From the NCBI RefSeq assembly GCF_039539525.1, contig NZ_BAABDH010000114.1, positions 62,001 to 126,000 of the forward strand: a DNA stretch of 64,000 bases, in the 5' to 3' direction. The notes below the pieces were generated by a model. That model was not told where the DNA came from. It searched no databases and saw nothing but the letters and a program-made list of their open reading frames with translations. The stretch's first letter is position 1, and every line of letters begins with the position of its first letter. Made by a program: the position numbers and the translations under genes. This DNA comes from Hymenobacter algoricola (GTDB lineage: Bacteria; Bacteroidota; Bacteroidia; Cytophagales; Hymenobacteraceae). Shown piece after piece: positions 8,571 to 16,218 of the stretch.

Positions 8571-9389
8571 CTACACCTGGGCCAGCACCGCCTTCAGCAG
8601 GGCCGTGAGGCGGGGCTCGGCGGCGGCGGCCACGCGCAGGATGTCCGCTATTTCCACCCGCTTGAGCTTGCCCGGCGAGCAGAGGTCGGTGATGACGGAA
8701 ATGGCCAGCACGGGCAGGCCCAGGTGCACGGCGGCAATGACCTCGGGCACCGTGCTCATGCCCACCGCGTCGGCGCCGATGGTGCGCAGGTAGCGGTATT
8801 CGGCCGGCGTTTCGAGCATGGGGCCGGGCAGGCTGGCGTACACCCCGCGCCGCACCTTGTCGGCGAAGCCCAGCTCCCGGGCGGCGGCTTCGGCCAGGGC
8901 CAGCAGGGCATGGTCGTAGGGCTCCAGCATGTCGGGGAAGCGCGGGCCCAGCGCGTCCAGGTTTGGGCCCACCAGCGGGTTGGTCGGCTGCAGGTTGATG
9001 TGGTCGTCGATGAGCATCAGGTCACTGTAGTCGTAGTCGGGGTTGAGGCCGCCGCTGGCGTTGCTCACAAACAGCTTGCTGATGCCCAGCAGCTTCAGCA
9101 CCCGCACCGGAAATACCACCTGGGGCATAGTGTAGCCCTCATAGTAGTGAAAGCGACCCTGCATCACCAGCACCCGACGTCCGGCCAGCGTGCCGGCCAG
9201 CAGGTGGCCCGAGTGACTTTCCACCGTCGACACCGGGAAGTGCGGAATGTCGGCGTAGGGCAGCGTGTAGTGCACGTCGATTTCCTTCACCAGCGCGCCG
9301 AGGCCGGTACCGAGGATGATGCCGAATTCGGGCTGAAAGTCGCCGATGCGCTGGCGGATGTGGGCGGTGGCTTCGTGGAAATCTTGCAT
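8571..9389 (-). CDS. punA: Purine nucleoside phosphorylase (trimeric, inosine/guanosine type)
   Basis: A 272-residue cytoplasmic enzyme that splits purine nucleosides with phosphate to a free base and (deoxy)ribose-1-phosphate, in purine salvage. Family hallmarks: IILGTGLG near residue 24, the phosphate-binding SHSGHL, the base-binding VSNASGGLNP, and the C-terminal GVYASLPGPMLETPAEYR followed by GADAVGMSTVPE. The length and these motifs match the low-molecular-weight trimeric PNP class, not hexameric DeoD. It is a single gene converging on the preceding lipoprotein. A remarkable 42-base-periodic array of TGTCAC/GTGACA palindromes lies 100-220 bases upstream of its start and could control it. 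Confidence 0.95.
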   Translation of the reverse strand: MQDFHEATAHIRQRIGDFQPEFGIILGTGLGALVKEIDVHYTLPYADIPHFPVSTVESHSGHLLAGTLAGRRVLVMQGRFHYYEGYTMPQVVFPVRVLKLLGISKLFVSNASGGLNPDYDYSDLMLIDDHINLQPTNPLVGPNLDALGPRFPDMLEPYDHALLALAEAAARELGFADKVRRGVYASLPGPMLETPAEYRYLRTIGADAVGMSTVPEVIAAVHLGLPVLAISVITDLCSPGKLKRVEIADILRVAAAAEPRLTALLKAVLAQV

Positions 9390-9488
9390 GAGGAGCTTGG
9401 GCAGAAATCAGGTTCAGGTCGCAAATAAACCCAGAACGCGGCGGCTTTCCGCATGGGCCGGCGCTGCGCCGGCCGGCACCCCGGCGCT

Positions 9489-9610
9489 TGTCACAAAAAA
9501 TCTGAGCCGACTGAGCTTTGTGACAGCAGCTGTCACAAAATATTTTAGCAGCAGGCAAAGTGTGACAGAACCTGTCACACTTTTTCTTTTCTGCCACTGA
9601 AGTGTGACAC
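9489..9610. repeat. Array of TGTCAC/GTGACA palindromes with exact 42-bp period
   Basis: TGTCAC occurs at 9489, 9531 and 9573, and GTGACA at 9520, 9562 and 9604: every step is exactly 42 bases. Three 38-base units each begin TGTCAC and end near GTGACA, separated by 4 bases. Read across the junctions they make two strong palindromes: 9517-9539 (10-base arms TTTGTGACAG, 3-base centre) and 9557-9583 (12-base arms AAAGTGTGACAG, 3-base centre). The stretches between differ in sequence. It lies upstream of punA; a multi-site operator is the simplest reading. Confidence 0.85.
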
Positions 9611-9661
9611 ATGCTGCCTGGTCCGGCCAGGGCTAACCAGGTTTCGCAGGCAGTGGACGCC

Positions 9662-9746
9662 GTAGCGCGAAGTTGTACTTCGCGACGCCCGGCCCGGGGC
9701 GGCGGTAGCCGTCCGCAACGACTCGCGAAGTGAAACTTCGCGTTAC
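9662..9746. repeat. Palindromic intergenic repeat, family A (copy 1)
   Basis: An 85-base element with near-complementary ends (GTAGCGCGAAGTT and AACTTCGCGTTAC), each end itself a small hairpin (GCGAAGT..ACTTCGC). Related copies lie at 32741-32822 and 54161-54245; the middle 30-35 bases differ between copies. Confidence 0.85.
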
Positions 9747-9777
9747 TCATAGGCGGCATCCTGACCCGGAAGCTGCC

Positions 9778-10911
9778 TTAGGCTCCGGCCAGCGCGGCAG
9801 ACTGGCGCGGCTTTTTCTGCTTGTTGCGCTTGCCCCACCACACCAGAAAGCCCGACACGGGCAGGCTGGCCGAAATCAGGCTGCCCAGAAAGGCCACGAT
9901 TTTGCCGCCCAGCCCCAGCAGCAGGCCCGTGTGCAGGTCGTAGTTCATGTCGACCAGCTTGGCGCCGGTGCTCTTGCTGCCGTGGGGCCGCCGCACGAGC
10001 AGCCGGCCCGATACGGGGTGGAAATAGTAGTCGTCGCGGTGGTAGAAGCGCAGGGCGCGCTGGTAGGCAATGCCATACGCGGGCTCTTTTACCGACGTGG
10101 GCGCCGCCAGAAACAGCATGTCGTAGCCCGGGGAAAGCCGCCGCATCTGCTCGTAGTACAGATCAATCACCGGCCGCGGGGCCGCCGCCGCCACCGGCAG
10201 CGAGTCGATAGCCGGCGGGGTCGTTTCGGCCGGATAGCTCTGGCCGCCGTTGCTGACGAAAGTGGCCGAGTCGCGCACCCACTCGTAGCTCATCATCAGC
10301 CCGGTCAGGGCAATGAGCAGGGCCACGCCGGCCGCGTAGAAGCCCAGCACGTTGTGCAGGTCGTAGTTGACGCGCCGCCACCGGGCACCCCACTTGATGG
10401 TGAAGCTGCGGCGGCGGTCGGTCTTGCGCTTCGGCCACCACAGGATGAGGCCCGTGACCAGCATCACCACGAAAATCAGCACCGCCGGCCCCACAATCCA
10501 CTCCCCCACTGCGGGCGGCAGCAGCAGGTACATGTGCAGGTGTTGCACGATGGTGAAAAAGTCGCGCCGCAGGTTCTGGTAGTGCAGCTCCCGGCCGGTG
10601 TAGGGGTTCACATAGGCCACGAAGCTGCCGCCGGCCTTGTCGGCCATGTACACCACCGTGGCGCGGCCGGGGCCGGGGTACATCAGGTAGCTGGCCGTGG
10701 TGCCGGGATGGTTGCGCAGGGCCGTGGCCTGCAGGCGCGAAGGCCGCAGCAGCGGACCCGTGGCCGCCACCTGCCGGTAGGGCTCCACGGCGTCGCGCAC
10801 CTCGTCCTGGAAGGTGAACACGGCCCCGCTCAGACTCACGACAAACACTACCAGCCCCGACGTGAGCCCGAGCCAGAGGTGCAGGGTAAGAATCGTTTTC
10901 TTGAAAGTCAT
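9778..10911 (-). CDS. PepSY-associated TM domain protein (iron-uptake type)
   Basis: A 377-residue inner-membrane protein of the PepSY_TM class. Membrane segments are seen at residues about 8-32 (HLWLGLTSGLVVFVVSLSGAVFTF), about 135-160 (GPAVLIFVVMLVTGLILWWPKRK), about 185-205 (LGFYAAGVALLIALTGLMMS) and near the C-terminus (FLGSLISASLPVSGFLVWWGKR), with periplasmic domains between and His residues near the helices (HLW, QHLHMY, DLHTGLLLG). Such proteins accompany siderophore receptors and are thought to reduce or transfer iron across the inner membrane. It lies 84 bases downstream of the receptor on the same strand. ATG 10911 is chosen because the helix then starts normally. Confidence 0.87.
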   Translation of the reverse strand: MTFKKTILTLHLWLGLTSGLVVFVVSLSGAVFTFQDEVRDAVEPYRQVAATGPLLRPSRLQATALRNHPGTTASYLMYPGPGRATVVYMADKAGGSFVAYVNPYTGRELHYQNLRRDFFTIVQHLHMYLLLPPAVGEWIVGPAVLIFVVMLVTGLILWWPKRKTDRRRSFTIKWGARWRRVNYDLHNVLGFYAAGVALLIALTGLMMSYEWVRDSATFVSNGGQSYPAETTPPAIDSLPVAAAAPRPVIDLYYEQMRRLSPGYDMLFLAAPTSVKEPAYGIAYQRALRFYHRDDYYFHPVSGRLLVRRPHGSKSTGAKLVDMNYDLHTGLLLGLGGKIVAFLGSLISASLPVSGFLVWWGKRNKQKKPRQSAALAGA

Positions 10912-10994
10912 AGGCTTCCTGCTGGGCAGCCACACCACGGGTCCGGCGGAGCTTCTGTCCTGCCGAACCCGTGGTGGTACCGCTGGTCAAAAGA

Positions 10995-13460
10995 TCAGAA
11001 CTTGTAGGCCACGCTGCCCACGATGCTGCGCAGCTTCTGCGGGTTCATGGTGGTGTAGCCGATCCAGTAGTGCCGGTCCAGCAGGTTATCCACCTTGGCC
11101 GAGAGGCGGAACCGGGGCTGGTCGTAGAATACCGCGGCGTTCAGCACCGTGTAGGCCGGCAGGGTGAAGACGCTGGTGGCCGTATTCACGATTTTGTTGT
11201 CGCTGGCGTAGTTGCCGCCCGCCCCCGCGCCCAGGCCCTGCAGCCTGCCGGTCGGCTGCCGGTAGCTCAGCCACAGGTTGGCCCGGTACGGCGACGAGGC
11301 CGTACCGGGCCGTAGGCCGTTCACCTCGCCGCTGGTGCGGGTAAACTCGGAGCTGTTGTAGCTGAAGCCGGCTACCGCGTTGAGGCCGGGCAGCGGGTTG
11401 GCAATCAGGCTCGCCTCCACGCCCTTGCTGCGCTGGGTGCCGTCCTGGGTCTGGGTATTCACGCCCGGCAGCGCCTCGACCGGCGTGGCCCGCAGAATGT
11501 CCTTCACCCGCACGTCGTAGTAGCTCACGGTGGCGCTGAGCTTGCCGCCGGCGGCGTCCAGCTTCACGCCGGCCTCCACCTGGTTGGCCTGCTCCGGCGT
11601 GGCTACCCGCGGCTGGTTGTCGGTGCCCCGGTACACGCCGCGGTTGATAAAGCTGTTCTAGTAGTTGGCAAACAGCGCCACCCGCTCCGGCACCGGCTGA
11701 AACACCACCCCGAGCTTGGGCGACAAGGTCGTTTGCGAATAGGCTGCCACGGGGCTGTACACCAGGCCGCCCTGGTTGTCGTAGTGGTCGAGGCGCACAG
11801 CCGCCAGCACGCTGAGCTTGTCGGTCAGGTTGAGCACGTCCGAAACAAAGGCGCTGTAGGTGTTCGACTGTGTAGTCACCGGGTAAGTGGCTGTCGTCGC
11901 CTGCTTGTTGTAGAAGGCCGTGAGCGTGTCGCCGTTGAAGCGGCGGCCGTAGTCGTAGCCCGGCACGTTCAGCGGCACGATGTCGAACCCGCCGCCGAAG
12001 AACTCGATGTCAGAGTCCACGCGCAGGTAGTCCAGGCCCAGCACCACGCGGTTGCGCAGGCGGCCCACCTTGAAGTCCCCGTTGAACAGCTGCTGGGCCT
12101 CAAAAACCTGGTTGCGGCTGTTGTTGGTCGACTGGTCGGCGCGGGCCAGGTTGTGGGTGCCCGGGCCGGCCGTCGGGTCCAGCACCACGTCGGGCACCAG
12201 GTAGAAGTAGCTGCCGAAGCCGTCGGAGTAGCTGCGGCTGGACGTCAGGTTGGTCGAGGACGTGAAGCCGGGGGCCAGCTGGTAGTTCACCTGCCCGAAG
12301 AAGTTGGCGCTGCGCGACTGTTGGGTCAGCCCGCCGCCCATGTAGGAGTTGCGGTAGTCCAGCGGGGCCTGGTCGGCCCGGTCGAAGCCCAGCTGGGCGG
12401 CGGGGTAGTAGAAGAAAATCAGCTGCTTGCCCACGTTGCGGCTCTGGTACAGCTCGGCGTCCACGTTGATGGTCAGCCGGTCGGTGGGGCGGAACGTGAG
12501 GCTGGGGGCCACGGCCAGGTTCTTGCCGAAGCCCTGGCTCTGGAAGTTGTCCTCGTAGGTGTAGGCCGTGTTCAGGCGGAAGGCCAAGGCTTTGGGCTGG
12601 GCGGCCGGCGCGGTGGCATCCACCAGGTTTACGTCGGCGCTGACGCGGTGGAAGCCGTAGCTGCCCCCCGCCACGCTGATTTCGCCGCCCAGCTTATCGT
12701 AGGGCTGCTTGGTTACGCGGTTGAGCAGGCCCCCGTAGGAAGTCAGGGAGCTGCCGTAGAGCGTCGCCGATGGCCCCTTAATCACTTCCAGCTTTTCCAG
12801 GTTGATGGCGTCGATGTCGCTGGTCACGTTGCCGGCCACGCCGTTGCGCACCTGGCCCGATACCACGAAGCCGCGGCTGTTGTAGAAGCCGCCCCCGTCG
12901 CCGGCGCGGCCGGTGGCCTCCCACATGCGCTGCACGCCGGGCGCGTTGCGCACGGCCTCATCCACGGTGAAGACCAGCTGCTCGGTCAGCAGCTCCTTGC
13001 CCACGGTGGCGTACACCTGCGGGTTTTCCAGGTTCTGCAGCGGCATCTTCCCCACGTACTCCGACTGCCGGCGGGCAAACTTATTGGTCTGCTTGCCTTC
13101 CACCACTACCTCGCCGAGCTGCTCGGTGCTGGGCGTCAGCACGAAGGTCTGAGCAGTAGTTGTGCCGGCCGTCACCCGGATGCGGCGCTCCTGGGTGCCG
13201 AAGCCGACGAGCCGCACACCCAGCGTGTAGGTGCCGGGCGTCAGCCCCGTAATCTGGTAGTTGCCCTGCTCGTCGGTATTGGCGCCCAGGGCAGTGCCTT
13301 TCACGCCTACGGCGGCGCCTGCTACCGGCTGGCCGGCGGCCGTCACGCGGCCCTGTACGCCCGCGGTCTGGGCCTGGGCAAGGAGGCAGGAAGAAATCAG
13401 AAGAGCCAGCAGCAACCAGATAAAAGCGGTTTTTGCGGGACGAGTACTACTACGGTTCAT
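10995..13460 (-). pseudogene. TonB-dependent siderophore receptor interrupted by one in-frame TAG
   Basis: A FhuA-type outer membrane receptor. The frame runs 822 codons from the ATG at 13460: signal peptide (ending LLAQAQ), CarboxypepD_reg-like domain (about 33-115), plug (about 130-270, with SRGF, LEVIKGPSATLYG and LNRVTKQP) and barrel, ending VGSVAYKF. Codon 601 (11658-11660 on the plus strand, read as TAG) stops it after ALFANY; the same frame then continues NSFINRGVYRGTDNQP through 220 good barrel codons. Homologous barrels usually carry a polar residue there, so CAG to TAG is likely. A product of 600 residues would lack the last third of the barrel. Could be a true nonsense mutation, suppression, or a sequencing error. 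Confidence 0.88.
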
Positions 13461-13484
13461 GATGCAGGTCGTTTGGACAGGCCG

Positions 13485-13492
13485 CAAAAGTA
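13485..13492 (-). promoter_or_regulatory. -7 box of the siderophore receptor gene
   Basis: On the minus strand this reads TACTTTTG, an exact TAnnTTTG box, 24 bases before the receptor ATG. No good TTG is found at the -33 position; the paired palindrome 13500-13540 occupies it instead. Confidence 0.55.
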
Positions 13493-13499
13493 GGCCACT

Positions 13500-13540
13500 A
13501 TTTAGATAAGTTCTAAATATTATTTAAAATCATTCTAAAT
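13500..13540. promoter_or_regulatory. Twin operator, ATTTAGA-N5-TCTAAAT
   Basis: Site 1 (13500-13518) is a perfect palindrome with arms ATTTAGA/TCTAAAT and a 5-base centre. Site 2 (13522-13540) has the same layout with one mismatch (ATTTAAA). The sites are offset by 22 bases, about two helical turns, and overlap the -33 region of the siderophore receptor promoter. The half-site resembles binding sites of DtxR-family metalloregulators; a Fur-family protein is the alternative. Iron repression is inferred. Confidence 0.6.
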
Positions 13541-13681
13541 AATTCTTGGCCTGCTGGTTTCCTCTTTTACCTTTGGCCTACTGCGGCCAAGCTGCCTGGC
13601 CGGCACTCCTGGGGTCAGGAAGCCGTTTCCTGCCAGGGTTTATTCCAGGCTTTCCCCTGCCGCTTTCACCATCGTCTGCTT

Positions 13682-14008
13682 ATGCGTCAATACCTGCACC
13701 ACAACGAATTCGGCTGCATTTCCCGCTGCCGCACGGGCTGCTGCCTGCACCTGTACTTCGGCAACGTGGCCCTCTGCCTGAAAGCCGCCGAAACGGCCGA
13801 CTGGTGTACCACCACCGCCCGGCTCTACGAGCAGCACGCGGCGGTGCTGCCCGATGCGGCTACCCGCTGCATCACCCTGCCCGGGCCGGTAGCCTGCCAG
13901 GCTTTCGTCTTCAACCTGGAGGAGCTGTTCATGCTTCACGACCTGCTGATGGGGGCTTCCCTGCTGCTCGAAGCCGAAGCAATCCTGAGCGGCGACGCAG
14001 CCTTATAA
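13682..14008 (+). CDS. Small Cys-rich protein divergent from the siderophore receptor
   Basis: A 108-residue protein without signal peptide. Cysteines cluster near the N-terminus (C12, C16, C20, C21, then C32 and C42), in a context FGCISRCRTGCCLHLYFGNVAL, which suggests a small metal or Fe-S site. The C-terminal half is helical and Leu/Glu-rich (LEELFMLHDLLMG). I recall similar small proteins next to iron genes in Bacteroidota (possibly DUF6686), but cannot verify this. It is transcribed away from the receptor, with the twin operator in the shared 221-base gap, so it may belong to the same iron regulon. A hairpin terminator follows 30 bases after its stop. Confidence 0.7.
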   Translation: MRQYLHHNEFGCISRCRTGCCLHLYFGNVALCLKAAETADWCTTTARLYEQHAAVLPDAATRCITLPGPVACQAFVFNLEELFMLHDLLMGASLLLEAEAILSGDAAL

Positions 14009-14037
14009 GACTGCTTTTGCCCGCTTGAAGGACCAAA

Positions 14038-14070
14038 AAAAGGGCCAGCGCGTGGTGCGCTGGCCCTTTT
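14038..14070. terminator. Bidirectional terminator
   Basis: A perfect 14-base stem (AAAAGGGCCAGCGC and its complement) with a 5-base loop, A run before and T run after, between the Cys-rich gene and the convergent sppA. Confidence 0.88.
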
Positions 14071-14086
14071 AAACGTGCCGGCAGAC

Positions 14087-15847
14087 TTACCGGACGGTCA
14101 TCTCAAACGGCATCCGGGCCTGTACGCCCGTCATGGTCGAAAGCTTCTTGTACTGCTCGTACATCGGGTAGAGCGGGCCCAGCTCCTGCTGCACCAGGCG
14201 CAGGCGGGCCTCGGTGCTGAAGCCGCTGAACAGGCTCTCCAGCATGCCCTTCTGGCGGGGCAGACGCTGAATGCGGTAGTCGTCCTGCTTCAGGTTGGCC
14301 CGGCGGGCGGCAATGCGCATGGCATCATCGAATGAGCCCAGCACGTCGACCAGCCCACGCTCCTTAGCTTCGGCGCCCGACCATACCCGGCCCGAGGCGA
14401 AGCGGCGCAGCTGCTCCACGGGCATGCGGCGGCCCTTCGCGGCTTTGGTGGTGAAGTCGGCGTAGATGCGGTTGACCTCGTTCTGAAACTGCTGCTTCTC
14501 GAAGGCCGACAGCGGGCGGGTGATGGTGGGGAAGTCGGAGAACTTGCCCGTGTTCACCCGGTCGGTGGTGATGCCCAGCTTGTCGCGCAGCAGGGGCTCG
14601 ATGTTGGGCAGCACGCCGAACACGCCGATGCTGCCGGTGATGGTGCTGGGCTGGGCCACGATGGTGTCGCAGGCCATGGCAATCATGTAGCCGCCCGAGG
14701 CCGCCACATCCGACATGGAGCAGATAATGGGCTTCACCTTTTTGGTCAGCGCAACTTCCCGGTAGATGATGTCGGAAGCCAAGGAAGAGCCGCCGGGCGA
14801 GTTCACGCGCAGCACTACGGCCTTCACTTTGTCGTCGAGGCGGGCCTGGCGGATGGCTTCGGCGAAGCGGGTGCTGCCGATGCTGCTGTTGCCGCCCTTG
14901 CCGGTCACGATGTCGCCCTCGGCGTAGATGACGGCAATGCGGTTGCCGCTGGTGCTGCCTTCCTCATCATCATCAGCTTTGTCGTAGTCGCCGAGGCTGA
15001 GCAGGCTGAGCTTTTTATCCTTGGCCACTCCTACTTTGCCCTTCATGTAGTCGAGGGCCTGGTCGTAGTAGCCCAGGTTCGTCACGAGGCCGTAGCGCTT
15101 GGCGTCGGCGGCGTTATGCACCAGGGTCGAGTCGTTGATGACCTTGAGGCGGGCCGGGGCAATGCGGCGCGACTCGGCCACATGGGCCAGCATGAAGTCG
15201 TTGAGCGAGTTGAGGAACGAGGTGGTCTGCAGGCGGGCCGAGTCGGACATGTTCTCGCGGAAGAATGGCTCCACGGCGCTTTTAAAGGAGCCCACGCGGA
15301 AGATCTGGGCGTCGATGCCGGCCTTTTCGAACAGGTTCTTGAAGTACATCGTCTCCGAGCTGGCCCCGTTGAATTCGAGCGTGCCCTGGGGGTTGAGGTA
15401 GATGCGGTCGGCCACCGAGGCCAGGTAGTAGCTGCCCTCCGACTGGGCGTCGGCGTAGGAGACGATGAACTTGCCCGACTTCTTGAAGTCGAGCAGGGCG
15501 GCCCGGATTTCCTCCAGCGAGGCCCGGCCGGCCTGCACCAGCTCCACATTCAGGAAGATGCCGCGGATGTCGGAGTCGGTTTTGGCCCGCTTGATGGTGG
15601 CGCGGATGTTTTCCAGCCCGATGTTGTCGGCCTGGCTGCTGAAGAGCGCGCCCAGCGACTCGCGGCTTTCCCGCTCGGCCACGGGCTTATCGAGCTTGAT
15701 TTCGAGCACCGAGTCTTTGGCTACCGTCACGGAGCTGTCGGAGCTGACGGCCGCGGCCGTAATGCCCACCAGCACCAGAAACGATACGACCCCGAAAAGC
15801 ACCAGCCCGACCAGCGTAGCCAGCACGTATTTAAAAAATTGTCTCAT
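14087..15847 (-). CDS. sppA: Signal peptide peptidase SppA, 67K type
   Basis: A 586-residue membrane-bound serine protease that degrades cleaved signal peptides. An N-terminal membrane anchor (about residues 7-33) is followed by two ClpP-like halves. The general-base lysine is K189 in RVGSFKSAVEP, and the nucleophile is S384 in VAASGGYMIA, one in each half as in the E. coli enzyme; RVNSPGGS lies at about 347-354. A 7-residue acidic loop (DDDEEG) separates the halves. ATG 15847 is preferred over one 14 codons upstream, because the shorter form starts just before the anchor (MRQFFKYVLA). It is a single gene, converging on the Cys-rich gene, with a -7 box 40 bases upstream. Confidence 0.94.
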   Translation of the reverse strand: MRQFFKYVLATLVGLVLFGVVSFLVLVGITAAAVSSDSSVTVAKDSVLEIKLDKPVAERESRESLGALFSSQADNIGLENIRATIKRAKTDSDIRGIFLNVELVQAGRASLEEIRAALLDFKKSGKFIVSYADAQSEGSYYLASVADRIYLNPQGTLEFNGASSETMYFKNLFEKAGIDAQIFRVGSFKSAVEPFFRENMSDSARLQTTSFLNSLNDFMLAHVAESRRIAPARLKVINDSTLVHNAADAKRYGLVTNLGYYDQALDYMKGKVGVAKDKKLSLLSLGDYDKADDDEEGSTSGNRIAVIYAEGDIVTGKGGNSSIGSTRFAEAIRQARLDDKVKAVVLRVNSPGGSSLASDIIYREVALTKKVKPIICSMSDVAASGGYMIAMACDTIVAQPSTITGSIGVFGVLPNIEPLLRDKLGITTDRVNTGKFSDFPTITRPLSAFEKQQFQNEVNRIYADFTTKAAKGRRMPVEQLRRFASGRVWSGAEAKERGLVDVLGSFDDAMRIAARRANLKQDDYRIQRLPRQKGMLESLFSGFSTEARLRLVQQELGPLYPMYEQYKKLSTMTGVQARMPFEMTVR

Positions 15848-15886
15848 AGAAAGAAAGAAAGGAAAGGAACAGGGAAAGGCGTCCGG

Positions 15887-15894
15887 CAAATGTA
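15887..15894 (-). promoter_or_regulatory. -7 box of sppA
   Basis: On the minus strand reads TACATTTG, an exact TAnnTTTG, about 40 bases upstream of the sppA ATG. The -33 element is not evident. Confidence 0.5.
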
Positions 15895-16034
15895 GAAGGC
15901 TTTCGGCACTCTTACAGAAGCCAACAACCGGGTCGGGGTTGCCTGGGTTAGGGCCAACGGCGCAGAAAGATTTTTATGGGTCGCGGGCCGGAGCTTCCCC
16001 GACGGCCCGGCAGAGTTCTGGCGGGCACCCCGGG

Positions 16035-16175
16035 GTTTTTACCAGGGCTCCATAGAGTTCTATGGAGCCCCCCGAAGTTTTCACGAGGGCCTTTTAGAGC
16101 TCTGTAGAGCCCTCCGGGGTTTTCACGAGGACCTTTCGGAGCTCTGTAAGGAACCCGCAGCTTTTCCCGAGGTTC
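16035..16175. repeat. Degenerate tandem repeat, 42-bp period, with internal palindromes
   Basis: Three units and part of a fourth: the phrase G(T)4-5 followed by CACGAGG or ACCAGGG recurs at 16035, 16077, 16119 and 16161, each 42 bases apart. Each unit carries an internal inverted repeat; the first (16045-16070) has perfect 12-base arms GGGCTCCATAGA around GT, the others are decayed. It fills most of the 371-base gap between the sppA start and the rarA stop. The period equals 14 codons and minus-strand frames stay open, but I see no sign that it is translated. Confidence 0.75.
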
Positions 16176-16218
16176 CGAACGAAATCGGGCCCGGCCAGCC
16201 AACCCGCCCGTCACCCGC

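Noticed and set aside
9489..9610. CRISPR array
   Set aside because: Only two strong palindromes, intervals of about 18 bases, no cas genes; the exact 42-base phase suits operator sites better.
11733..13493. 586-codon plus-strand open frame opposite the siderophore receptor
   Set aside because: Antisense of the receptor; composition (Val, His, Gly, Ala) is that of reversed GC-rich code.
16035..16175. CRISPR array
   Set aside because: Units are tandem and degenerate without unique spacers; no cas genes.
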